Shown here piece by piece: positions 21,586 through 30,645 of a DNA stretch of 64,000 nucleotides; position 1 is the first letter of the stretch, and each line of letters starts with the position of its first letter. A model generated the notes under the pieces. The model made no database searches, was not told the origin of the DNA, and worked only from the letters and a program-made list of their open reading frames with translations. Origin of the DNA: Aricia agestis (lineage: Eukaryota > Arthropoda > Insecta > Lepidoptera > Lycaenidae); NCBI RefSeq assembly GCF_905147365.1, contig NC_056407.1, positions 14,719,001 through 14,783,000 of the forward strand, given 5' to 3'. A program made the position numbers and the translations under genes.

Positions 21586-21597
21586 TAAGCAGAACAC

Positions 21598-21740
21598 AAT
21601 TAGGCCGGTATAAATAGTCAGTCTCAAGATGCATCTCGGTCTCAAGACACGGTTCCGGCTCTGTGATTGGTTGGCTGTCAAAATTTGGACCAATCATAGA
21701 GCCGAATCGCGTCTTGAGACCGGGTCGCATCTTAAGTACT
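21598..21740. mobile_element. short foldback element next to 28S
   Basis: CGGTCTCAAGACACGGTTCC...GGCTCTGTGATTGGTTGG pairs with CCAATCATAGAGCC...GCGTCTTGAGACCG. It lies between the duplicated spacer and the start of 28S sequence. Confidence 0.5.
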
Positions 21741-21800
21741 GATCGGCGCGGTTCTGTACGACCGCCGTTCAACGGTCAGCTCAGAACTGGCACGGACAAG

Positions 21801-21834
<34 letters not shown>

Positions 21835-21858
21835 CGATGGCCCTCGCGGGTGTTGACG

Positions 21859-21904
<46 letters not shown>

Positions 21905-21905
21905 T

Positions 21906-21949
<44 letters not shown>
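21741..21949 (+). rRNA. 28S rRNA gene fragment upstream of R2 site
   Basis: GATCGGCGCGGTTCTGTACG through CTATGACTCTCTTAA, highly conserved 28S sequence that ends exactly at the R2 cleavage site. Its first 117 bp look the same as 30529-30645. Confidence 0.93.
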
Positions 21950-24900
21950 TGGCGTCGGGTTTGGTGGTCCCATCGCCCATCTTCAAGGGGCCGGCACAGT
22001 TTGACCTGAAAAGGTCCGGGGCTGCGCTCCCATGAGGATGCAATACGTGAACATTTAAGTAATTCCCTTCCACTTTGACCCAGGAAGGTCCAGGCTACGG
22101 TGAGAGATAAATGATTCACGCACTATTCCATCGGACATGTTGTGGGAGTAGAGGTTAGTTGCTTGCCCGCCCGGCGGGCACGGCGGACCGGTGGGGCGAG
22201 CGACTAATACTCTACGGACGGAATCAAATCGAAGCAGGATGGCTCTTCCCACAGGAGCCATCAGCCCCGCAAGGTCGGCTTGCCGGCCAAGCCTATGTGT
22301 TTCTGTTTGGGGCCTCGAAAAACACAGGGCGACGGGGCGGATTCGGGTTAGCGGCCCGCTTCTGCTCCTTATAGTTCTTGCTCAGGACAGTAATAGAGAA
22401 TACAGTCTACGGGGTCTTCCACTGGAGCCCAGTTCAAGGACTATAAATTCTTCCGATGCGGAGAGGGGCGACTCCGATCGGAGACTGGAACCTTCGGGTT
22501 GGGCGTGTTTGGACTGTGCACGCACCTTCACGACGAAGAACGGGTTGGGAGTCCATAAAAGAAGGGCCCACCCGGTCTTAGCCAACATTGAAGCCGCTCC
22601 AAATGTGGTGAAGCGGAGATGGAGCGACGAGGAACTGGCACTGCTGGCGATTACCGAGGCGCAGCTTGTCGCGGAGAAGGGGAAGTGTACGAACATAGAC
22701 CTGGTTGCGAGGTTGCCTCACCTGAACAGAACGGTGGAGGCTATCAAGGGGCAGAGGAGGAGCCAAAAGTACAGGAGTCTGGTACAGATGTACCTGACGA
22801 ATGTACCGGAGGCCTCGCCAAACCCTGAGATACTCGTGGCTGGGAGTTCGTCACCAACCAGAAACGTGGCAGCGCAGCCTGCGGACTCGCCTGGCGTCCC
22901 CAGGGAATCCATGGCTCGTCCTGCTGATGACCCATCCGTGGCCGTAGTGGTGCCCCCGGGCGTGGCGGAAACCGTGTCGGAACTCCTAGCGAGGGCCGCT
23001 CGGAGGAAGTCGCGCTCGGGTTTATCCGCGAAAGCTGCGAGGCGGCTTCACAAAACCGGAATTGAAGAAAGGGCACATAGTGCCAGAGTATCCAAACGGG
23101 CTCTTAGAAGAATAGAGTACGCACGGGTACAGGAGCTGTATAAAAAGAACAGGGGGCGCGCGGCTACAGAAGTGATTGACGGCCAATGCAGGGTAGTCGG
23201 GCACAGCCTGGGAGACCTGGAAGCCTTCTGGCGACCAATATTCGAAGCTGTGTCCGGTGCCCAAGGATCTACACCGGAGGTCCTGGAAGCTGCAAGGCGG
23301 AAGGGACAGTACGGGGGTGCGGAGGCAAGATCACATCTGTGGGATCCCATCACTGTGGATGAAGTGAGGGACACGCGGTTAGACCTTCATACCGCTCCAG
23401 GTCCGGATGGTATTCGGGCTGAAGAGTGGAATGCAGTTCCTGCGGACCGGAAGGCGGAAATATTCAACACGTGGATGAGTACTGGCGAGACACCGGAACC
23501 ACTGCGACAATGTCGGACGATCTTTGTGCCGAAAAAGGACTCGCCTGCTGGCCCGGGTGATTATCGACCGATTTCTATCGCGTCGGTACCGCTCAGGCAT
23601 ATGCATGCGATCCTGGCCAAGAGACTCTTGGCTTGTTGCCCCCCGGATCCACGTCAGCGCGGCTTTGTACGTGCCGATGGCACGCTCGAAAATACAGCCG
23701 TGCTTGACGCGGTGATGGGGGATTGCAGGAAACGGTTGAAGGAGTGCCACGTGGCGACTCTCGATTTCTCGAAGGCGTTCGACACAGTGTCCCATAAGGC
23801 ACTGTTAGAGCTCCTTAGGGCGAGAGGGTTGCCCAAGGCCTTCATCGACTACATCGCTCGTTTGTACGAAACGGCAACTACCATCCTAGCTGTAAATGGA
23901 AAAACGAGCGACCCTGTAAGAGTTGGTAAAGGTGTCCGCCAAGGCGATCCGCTGTCGCCGATCTTGTTCAACATAGTGATGGACAGCATCCTGGATGCTC
24001 TGCCTGCGTACGTCGGCTACAGGCTGGAGGGAGCGTTAATCTCTGCTCTGGCCTATGCCGACGATCTAGTCCTAATTACGGGCTCTCAGGCGGGGATGAA
24101 GGAGGTCCTGAAACTTGTGGACAGATGTGCCGAACAGCTGGGTTTGCGTCTCAACCACAGTAAGAGTTCCGTACTCTCTTTGGTGCCGGACGGCCACAGA
24201 AAGAAGTTGCACTACCTCACGGAGAAATCCTTCGGGGTAGGACGGAGGAAACTCCGTCAAGCGACTTGTGTGGAAAGATGGCGCTATTTGGGAGTGGATT
24301 ACTCGGCCGCTGGATGCGTGACGTTAGAGCAGGACATTGCACAAGCCCTGAACAACATCACAAGGGCTCCCCTGAAGCCACAGCAGAGGCTGGAAATGGT
24401 TAGGGGGCATCTCGTTCCGCGATTTTTGCACGGGTTTGTTTTGGGCAAAATCGCGGACGATAGATTGAGAATGCTCGACGTCCAAATCCGGGGTGCGGTG
24501 AGGAAATGGCTTAGGCTCCCTAAGGACGTTCCCACTGCTTACTTCCACGCGAAGGTTAAGGACGGTGGCTTGGGTCTGCCATCACTGAGGGCGGTCGTCC
24601 CCGAGCTCATTGTTAAGAGATACGGGGCTCTCGATCGTTCGACGTGGGAAGCAGCCCGGGCTGCCGCCAGATCTGAAAAGATCCGTAAAAAACTGAGCTG
24701 GGCTAGAAGGCAGATGAGGAGGTTCTCACATGACACTGAAGGTGGTAGTAGCACTAGCGAGGCCACCCCCACGGCCGATTACTGGCGTGAGAGTTTGTAT
24801 CGCTCAGTAGATGGATTCGAGTGGAGAGAATCCTCCAAGACCGCAGCGTCAACCAAATGGTTACGTGAGCGAAGGCGATACACCGGTCGCGATTTTGTGC

Positions 24901-25774
24901 AGTTTGTGCACACGCATATTAACGCCCTCCCGTCCAGGGTTCGGACGACGAGAGGGCGTAGGAATGGTACTGGGTCGGAGTTGAACTGCCGTGCTGGTTG
25001 CATGGTTAGGGAGACGACGGCCCATGCCATCCAACAGTGTCACAGAACACATGGCGGCCGGATTGAGCGTCACAATCTGGTCGTTCGGGTCTTCTCGGAA
25101 GAGATGGCCCGACAAGGGTGGCATGTGGAGGTCGAGCCTAAGATCGTTACCTCACTGGGGATCCGCAAGCCAGATATCATCGCGGTTAAAGGAGAGGTCG
25201 GAGTGATTTGGGACGCCCAGATAGTCTTGGGTCAGCGGCCACTTGACGATGCCCATCGGACGAAACGTACTAAGTACGGATCGGACGTGGAGCTAGTTGA
25301 GAAGGTCGCCGATAAACTAGGACTTCCGATAGGCTGCGTCCATGCCACATCTTGTACGCTCTCCTGGCGAGGTATCTGGAGTCGGGCGTCTGTTAATGAA
25401 CAACGCCGGCTCCTAGGGCTCGGGTCTTCCCTATTTGAATGGATTCCGGAGTTGGTGTTGAGAGGGTCACACACGAATTGGACACGCTTCAACCAGTTGA
25501 CTACGGTCAAAGAGAGGGGTTAATCCTCAAAGCTGAGGGAGATCCGGTGGGGGTTGCTGCCGTACCCATCGGTGGTACTGGTCCCGCATTTCCCTGGAAG
25601 TCCCTAATGTTTCGACCAAGCCCGGTACCACCATTTACCATCCAAACGGCAAAATGCCTCATGGCACATGAGCCAAGTAGGGGGGTAGGGACACGGGAAC
25701 CTCCGGCTCGTCTGTGATGATTAAGCTCCTTAACTGGAGGTCACTAGACGAAGGCATGTGTTGTGGGCTCAAAA
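21950..25774 (+). mobile_element. R2 retrotransposon, near-complete, at canonical 28S site
   Basis: The element lies between CTCTCTTAA and TAGCCAAATGCC of 28S, the standard R2 site, and ends in AAAA. At 3825 bp it is in the usual R2 size range (about 3.5-4.5 kb). It has a 5' UTR of about 240 bp, one open frame, and a 3' UTR of about 250 bp whose last part recruits the R2 protein in the known system. R2 elements usually begin with a self-cleaving HDV-like ribozyme; one would be expected around 21950-22150, but I did not establish its fold. Confidence 0.93.
22191..25523 (+). CDS. R2 protein: zinc finger, Myb, reverse transcriptase, endonuclease
   Basis: An uninterrupted frame of 1110 codons, close to the usual R2 length. 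The N-terminal C2H2 finger (C106, C109, H122, H127; CX2CX12HX4H) and Myb-like segment (about 142-197, RRWSDEELALLA) bind the 28S target. One finger fits the single-finger R2 group. RT follows: D525 in LDFSKAFDTV, GVRQGDPLSPILFN near 580, and the catalytic pair D624-D625 in AYADD. Then come the thumb, the zinc knuckle C933-C937-H945-C950 (CX3CX7HX4C), and the restriction-like endonuclease with PD at 994-995 and D1008. All key residues are present. The true start is uncertain; the frame opens at ATG 22191, but translation may begin later. Confidence 0.93.
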   Translation: MGRATNTLRTESNRSRMALPTGAISPARSACRPSLCVSVWGLEKHRATGRIRVSGPLLLLIVLAQDSNREYSLRGLPLEPSSRTINSSDAERGDSDRRLEPSGWACLDCARTFTTKNGLGVHKRRAHPVLANIEAAPNVVKRRWSDEELALLAITEAQLVAEKGKCTNIDLVARLPHLNRTVEAIKGQRRSQKYRSLVQMYLTNVPEASPNPEILVAGSSSPTRNVAAQPADSPGVPRESMARPADDPSVAVVVPPGVAETVSELLARAARRKSRSGLSAKAARRLHKTGIEERAHSARVSKRALRRIEYARVQELYKKNRGRAATEVIDGQCRVVGHSLGDLEAFWRPIFEAVSGAQGSTPEVLEAARRKGQYGGAEARSHLWDPITVDEVRDTRLDLHTAPGPDGIRAEEWNAVPADRKAEIFNTWMSTGETPEPLRQCRTIFVPKKDSPAGPGDYRPISIASVPLRHMHAILAKRLLACCPPDPRQRGFVRADGTLENTAVLDAVMGDCRKRLKECHVATLDFSKAFDTVSHKALLELLRARGLPKAFIDYIARLYETATTILAVNGKTSDPVRVGKGVRQGDPLSPILFNIVMDSILDALPAYVGYRLEGALISALAYADDLVLITGSQAGMKEVLKLVDRCAEQLGLRLNHSKSSVLSLVPDGHRKKLHYLTEKSFGVGRRKLRQATCVERWRYLGVDYSAAGCVTLEQDIAQALNNITRAPLKPQQRLEMVRGHLVPRFLHGFVLGKIADDRLRMLDVQIRGAVRKWLRLPKDVPTAYFHAKVKDGGLGLPSLRAVVPELIVKRYGALDRSTWEAARAAARSEKIRKKLSWARRQMRRFSHDTEGGSSTSEATPTADYWRESLYRSVDGFEWRESSKTAASTKWLRERRRYTGRDFVQFVHTHINALPSRVRTTRGRRNGTGSELNCRAGCMVRETTAHAIQQCHRTHGGRIERHNLVVRVFSEEMARQGWHVEVEPKIVTSLGIRKPDIIAVKGEVGVIWDAQIVLGQRPLDDAHRTKRTKYGSDVELVEKVADKLGLPIGCVHATSCTLSWRGIWSRASVNEQRRLLGLGSSLFEWIPELVLRGSHTNWTRFNQLTTVKERG

Positions 25775-25832
<58 letters not shown>

Positions 25833-25847
25833 GCTGTCCCTATCTAC
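25775..25847 (+). rRNA. 28S rRNA gene fragment between R2 and R1 sites
   Basis: TAGCCAAATGCCTCGTCATC through CCCTATCTAC, 73 bp and intact by eye. Only the initial GG of the R2 target is absent from the 3' junction. Confidence 0.93.
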
Positions 25848-27568
25848 ACTACTTCGGTGTTGGACGGCAGCGAGTTAACATCGTTTTAGAGTGCTCCGCA
25901 ATATAAATTTGTTTAAAATTTATTTATTGCTTTCAGGTTCGATATTTGTGTTCCTGTGGGAGTATTAAGTGTTTTTGTGTCTCGTGAGTATCCCTGTCTG
26001 GTAGAGGACCACCTCCCGAGGGATATTTCGAGGAAAGTGTGCGAATTGGACGCGGTGTTTAGTGGTAAGTTCCAAACATTTTTAGTGAACAACCAATACG
26101 CGAACGGACGCATATAGTTTTTAGTTAAATATAGTTTTTTTTTAAATTATATTTTAGCTTTTTAGTGACATTTATTTTAAATTGTTTACATTTCCTTTGT
26201 GTTTTGTAACCACGTGCGAGCACGTGCTCGCAACGTGCTCTCTGACAGCTGACAAGTGACGTCGACGTTGACGTTTGACAAGTGACAGGTGACACTTGAC
26301 AGTTCGTTGTGTGGATACGAGCATTTGGGTGAATTGTTCGTCCGACTCGGACATGTCCGAACCTGAGGATGGCGGGCGACCGCCACCTCGGAGGACGCCT
26401 CCGCAGCCCTTCAAACCGAGGCAGTCGCTGGCTCGGACGCCGCCCCCTGCCGTCCCACCCCCCCCCGGTGACTTATTCGACGTCGGAGGATGACTCCGCC
26501 TTGGAGGCCGCGGCCGCAGGCGCGGCCCAAAAATATTATGAGGAGATGCTTGAGGCAATCAAGACGCCTACAAGGGTACAGGGAAGCAGCGCTGGCCAGC
26601 AACAGGCAGCAAAGAGATTTTTGTCGCCAGAGGAAGCCGCATCCGCAATCAAAAAGAAGCAGAAACGGAGACCAGTACGACCTTGTCAGCCATTGACGTT
26701 TGAAGAGGGCGCTAGAGATGATGGCACACCATCGACGCCAGTCCCTGACTTCAGAACCCCATGTTCAACTGAGTTGGATAAAGCTGGCGCCAGGACGTTG
26801 GTCTCGTTGGCCAATAAATCGGCATCCAATATTAATGTCATTATCAGGTCGACGGTTTCACGTCTGAACAAAACGAATAGCTCTAAGGTCTCCGAGGAAC
26901 TCTCCAAAATGCTGGAAATTGTGTCTCACCTTGCAATAATGGTTGGTGAAAAAACGAAGGTTGCCGAACTGGGAGATGCCAAGGTGAACAGCCTTATGGA
27001 GGCCTTAAAAAAGGAGAAGGAAGTTGCTGAGGAGGAAGGGCGCAAGGCAGAGGCTACCTAAAGACAGCCGCCTCCGCGGTCGTTCGCGGACATGGTGAGG
27101 GGGGGCCCTAGAGGCCCCATGATTAAGGTGATGCCAGCAGGCAATGAATTGAAGACGTCCGAAGAGACAAAAAAAGTACTAAAGACCTCCGTAGCCCCCG
27201 CCGTACTAGACATCAGAGTCGAAAGAGTAAAGATCACCTAATGATATGGCGAAACTGAAAGCGGCGATGCCATCCACATTCAAAGTGAAACCCCTGAGGG
27301 GACGTCAACCCCTGGTCGCTTTGAGGAATCTCGACGGGGACGGGCATAAGCTGGACGAAGTTCTCAAGGCTATAAAAGACCAAAATCTCAGAGAGGACGC
27401 CAATTGGCCGCTCGAGCGGCTAATCGAATGCAGCCAGTTAGCATTTGGCCAATGCACCAGACCAGCCGGCCACGTTTGCATCGACGAACGCATCGTCCAA
27501 CATCGACCTTACTTTGACAAAAGGCACCCTGGTAACGGGGTGGAGAGTGCATGAAGACGCAATAGACA
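25848..27568 (+). pseudogene. R1 retrotransposon copy 1: leader, ORF1, then a jump into ORF2
   Basis: Begins at the canonical R1 site. The leader runs to about 26350, with a CACGTG-rich palindrome and TGAC repeats. ORF1 (open 26369-27061 and neighbouring frames) has the Pro-rich start, RPCQPLTFEEGARDDG, a coiled coil (SKMLEIVSHLAIMVGEKTKV) and, after stops, RQPLVALRNLDGDGHKLDEV. At about 27448 the text jumps inside TTGGCCAATGC from ORF1 to the end of the ORF2 endonuclease (as at 34876), runs for about 120 bp, then stops where copy 2 begins. It is a deletion chimera with no RT. Confidence 0.82.
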
Positions 27569-28210
27569 GTGTTGGACGGCAACGTGTCAACATCGTTTGT
27601 AGTGCGCTCCGCAAAATAAATTCCTTAAAAATTTATTTGTGCTTTCAGGTGCGATCTTTTGTATCCTGTGTGTGCATTTAGTGATAGTGTATCTCGTAAG
27701 TATCCCTGGCCGGTCGAGGACCAACTCCCGAGGGATATTTCGGGAATAGTGTGCGAATTGGACGCGGTGTTAGTGGTAAGTCACAAACATTTTAGTGTAC
27801 AACCAATACGCGAACGGACGCATATAGTTTTAAGTTAAATATAGTTAGTTTTAATTATATTTTAGCTTTTATTGACATTTATTTTAACTTGATTTCATTT
27901 CCTTTGTGTTTTGAAACCACGTGCGAGCACGTGCTCGCAACGTGCTCTTTGACACTTGACGTTGACGTTTGACGTGTGACAGCTGACAGGTGACAGTTAG
28001 ACATCTGGCTACAAGGGTTTGGATCGAGTGTTCGTCGGACTCAAGTTCGGACATGTCCGAACCCGAGGATGGCGGACGACCGCCACCACGGAGGACGCCC
28101 CCGCAGCCTTTTAAGCCAAGGCAGTCGCTGCTTCGGACGCCACCCCCTGCCGTCCCACCCCCCTCCGGTGACTTATTCGACATCTGAGGAAGACTCCGCC
28201 GTGGAAGCTC
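27569..28210 (+). pseudogene. R1 retrotransposon copy 2: leader and start of ORF1
   Basis: Restarts about 10 bp inside the R1 5' end (GTTGGACGGCAACG). It repeats the whole leader, then enters ORF1 (PPQPFKPRQSLLRTPPPAV) and breaks after EEDSAVEAHATS. Confidence 0.8.
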
Positions 28211-29139
28211 ATGCCACAAGTGCTCCGCATAATAAATTCGTAAAAAAATTATGTATTGCTTCCAGGTGCGATATTTTGTGTTCCTGTGGGAGTACTAAGT
28301 GTTGTGTGGCTCGCGAGTATCCCTGTCCGGTCGAGGACTACCTCCCGAGGGATATTTCGGGAATAGTGCGAATAGGACGCGGTGTTTAGTGGTAAGTTGT
28401 GAACAATTTACAGTGAAATAGACACTCTTTACGACAACACGCTCTTAGCTTTTAGTTAAATATAGTTATTTTTAATTATAGTTTAACTTTTAATTGACTT
28501 TTGTTCTTAATTTGTTAAATTTTCAATTTCCTTTGTCTGGTCCGAACCGGAGGATGGCGGTCGACCGCCACCTCGGAGTACGCCCCCGCAGCCATTCAAG
28601 CCGAGGCAGTCGCAGGCTCGGACGCCGCAAGAGGAGAGACGCAGGATGGAATCCTGTCAGAGGCAGCAGGTACCCACATTTGCCGACAAGGTCAGAGGAG
28701 GTCCCAATGGGCCCATGATCTAGATGCAGCCTACAGGTAATGAGCTGAAGACGTCCGAGGACACGAAAAAAGTACTTAAGACCTCCGTCGCCCCCGCCGA
28801 ATTAGACATTAGAGTGGAAAGAGTGAAAAGGATTTCTGGTGCCGGACTTCTAGTGCAGACATCGTCTCTTAACGATATGGCAAAACTAAAGGCAGCGATG
28901 CCGTCCACTCTCAAAGTGGAACCCCTGAGGGGACGTCAACCTCTGGTTGCCTTGAGGAACTTAGATGGAGACTATCACAAAATGGAAGAAATATTGAAGG
29001 CGATCAAAGACCAAAACTTTAGAGAGGATGCTAATTGGCCGCTCGAGCGGCTTATTGAATGTAGCCAGCTTGCGTTCAAAAAGAGTCGAGGAGGAGGTGT
29101 CAGGACGACTTACGTCGTACGCTGCCACCCTGAATTAAA
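28211..29139 (+). pseudogene. R1 retrotransposon copy 3: leader and ORF1 with internal deletions
   Basis: Restarts in the leader (GTGCTCCGCATAATAAATTC). It skips from TTTCCTTTGTCTGG into the ORF1 start (28553) and then jumps within ORF1. It keeps a good C-terminal part (28724-29140) with VAPAELDIRVERVKRISGAG and RQPLVALRNLDGDYHKMEEI. It ends before the zinc knuckles and joins directly to 28S at about 29140. Confidence 0.8.
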
Positions 29140-30588
29140 GATGGTGAACTATGCCTGGTCAGGTCGAAGTCAGGGGAAACCCTGATGGAGGACCGTAGCG
29201 ATTCTGACGTGCAAATCGATCGTCGGAACTGGGTATAGGGGCGAAAGACTAATCGAACCATCTAGTAGCTGGTTCCGTCCGAAGTTTCCCTCAGGATAGC
29301 TGGCGTCGATTGTTAACAGTCCCATCCGGTAAAGCGAATGATTAGAGGCATTGGGGCCGAAACGACCTCAACCTATTCTCAAACTTTAAATGGGTGAGAA
29401 CTCCGGCTTACTCGAACTATGAAGCCGGAGATCTGATGACGGTGCCAAGTGGGCCAATTTTGGTAAGCAGAACTGGCGCTGTGGGATGAACCAAACGTAG
29501 TGTTAAGGCGCCTAAAAAACGCTCATGGGACACCATTAAAGGCGTTGGTCGCTCATGACAGCAGGACGGTGGCCATGGAAGTCGGAATCCGCTAAGGAGT
29601 GTGCAACGACTCACCTGCCGAAGCAACCAGCCCTGAAAATGGATGGCGCTGAAGCGTTTTGCCTATACACTACCGTTACGGGCAAGTGCGTCGCGTATGC
29701 GTCATTATGCCGTAACGAGTAGGACGTGCGCGGCGGAGAGCGCAGAAGGGTCTGGGCGTGAGCCCGCCTGGAGCCTCCGTCGGTGCAGATCTTGGTGGTA
29801 GTAGCAAATACTCCAGCGAGGCCCTGGAGGACTGACGTGGAGAAGGGTTTCGCGTGAACAGTAGTTGCTCGCGAGTCAGTCGATCCTAAGCTCAAGGAGA
29901 GATCTTATGTCGATGTGGCGTGTTTTCTTTGTAATGAATGATAAACAACGCCCTTTGAGCGAAAGGGAATCCGGTTCCTATTCCGGAACCCGGCAGCGGA
30001 ACCGTTTCAATAATCGTTCCCTCGTTTCTAACGAGTGTTCGACGGGGTAACCCAAAGTGGCCTGAAGACGCCGCCGAGGGGTCCGGGAAGAGTTTTCTTT
30101 TCTGCCTGAGCGTTTGAGTTCCATGGAATCCTATAGAAGGGAGATATGGTTCGGAACGCGAAGAGCACCGCATTTGCGGCGGTGTCCGGATACTCTCTGC
30201 GGACCTTGAAAATTCAGGTGAGGGATGTACGTGGAGATGTCGCGCCGGTTCGTACCCATATCCGCAGCAGGTCTCCAAGGTGAAGAGCCTCTAGTCGATA
30301 GAATAATGTAGGTAAGGGAAGTCGGCAAATTGGATCCGTAACTTCGGAATAAGGATTGGCTCTGAGGACCGGGGCGTGTCGGGTTTGGACGGGAAGCGGA
30401 TGCGGCCGGTGCCGGGCTTGGTCGATGCTCGTGTGTCTTTCGGGGCGCGCGGGCGGAATCCGGACCCGCGTTCCGGCCTTCCGCGGATCTTCCTAGCCGT
30501 AAGGCCGTGTCGTGAGAGTCTCGCGCTCGATCGGCGCGGTTCTGTACGACCGCCGTTCAACGGTCAGCTCAGAACTGGCACGGACAAG

Positions 30589-30622
<34 letters not shown>

Positions 30623-30645
30623 CGATGGCCCTCGCGGGTGTTGAC
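29140..30645 (+). rRNA. 28S rRNA gene, 1.5-kb internal fragment
   Basis: Long conserved rRNA sequence, for example GATGGTGAACTATGCCTGG, GGGCGAAAGACTAATCGAAC, TAGCTGGTTCCGTCCGAAG and AAACGACCTCAACCTATTCT. It continues to GCGGGTGTTGAC and includes a GC-rich expansion near 30370-30500. It lacks the 5' start of 28S and the last 92 bp before the R2 site. It reads as a piece of 28S displaced from a rDNA unit; no 18S, 5.8S or spacer sequence was recognised. Confidence 0.95.

Noticed and set aside
23379..23795. Minus-strand 138-codon ORF, also seen at 31797-32213 and in pieces elsewhere
   Set aside because: Antisense shadow of the R2 RT. It recurs only because R2 recurs and has no known motif.
26369..27061. 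230-codon ORF considered as a host gene
   Set aside because: It is R1 ORF1: same leader, same order of motifs and several broken copies in the cluster.
29140..30645. Functional 28S rRNA gene
   Set aside because: It is joined to R1 ORF1 on the left and to R2 on the right, lacks both ends of 28S and has no rDNA spacer or 18S nearby.
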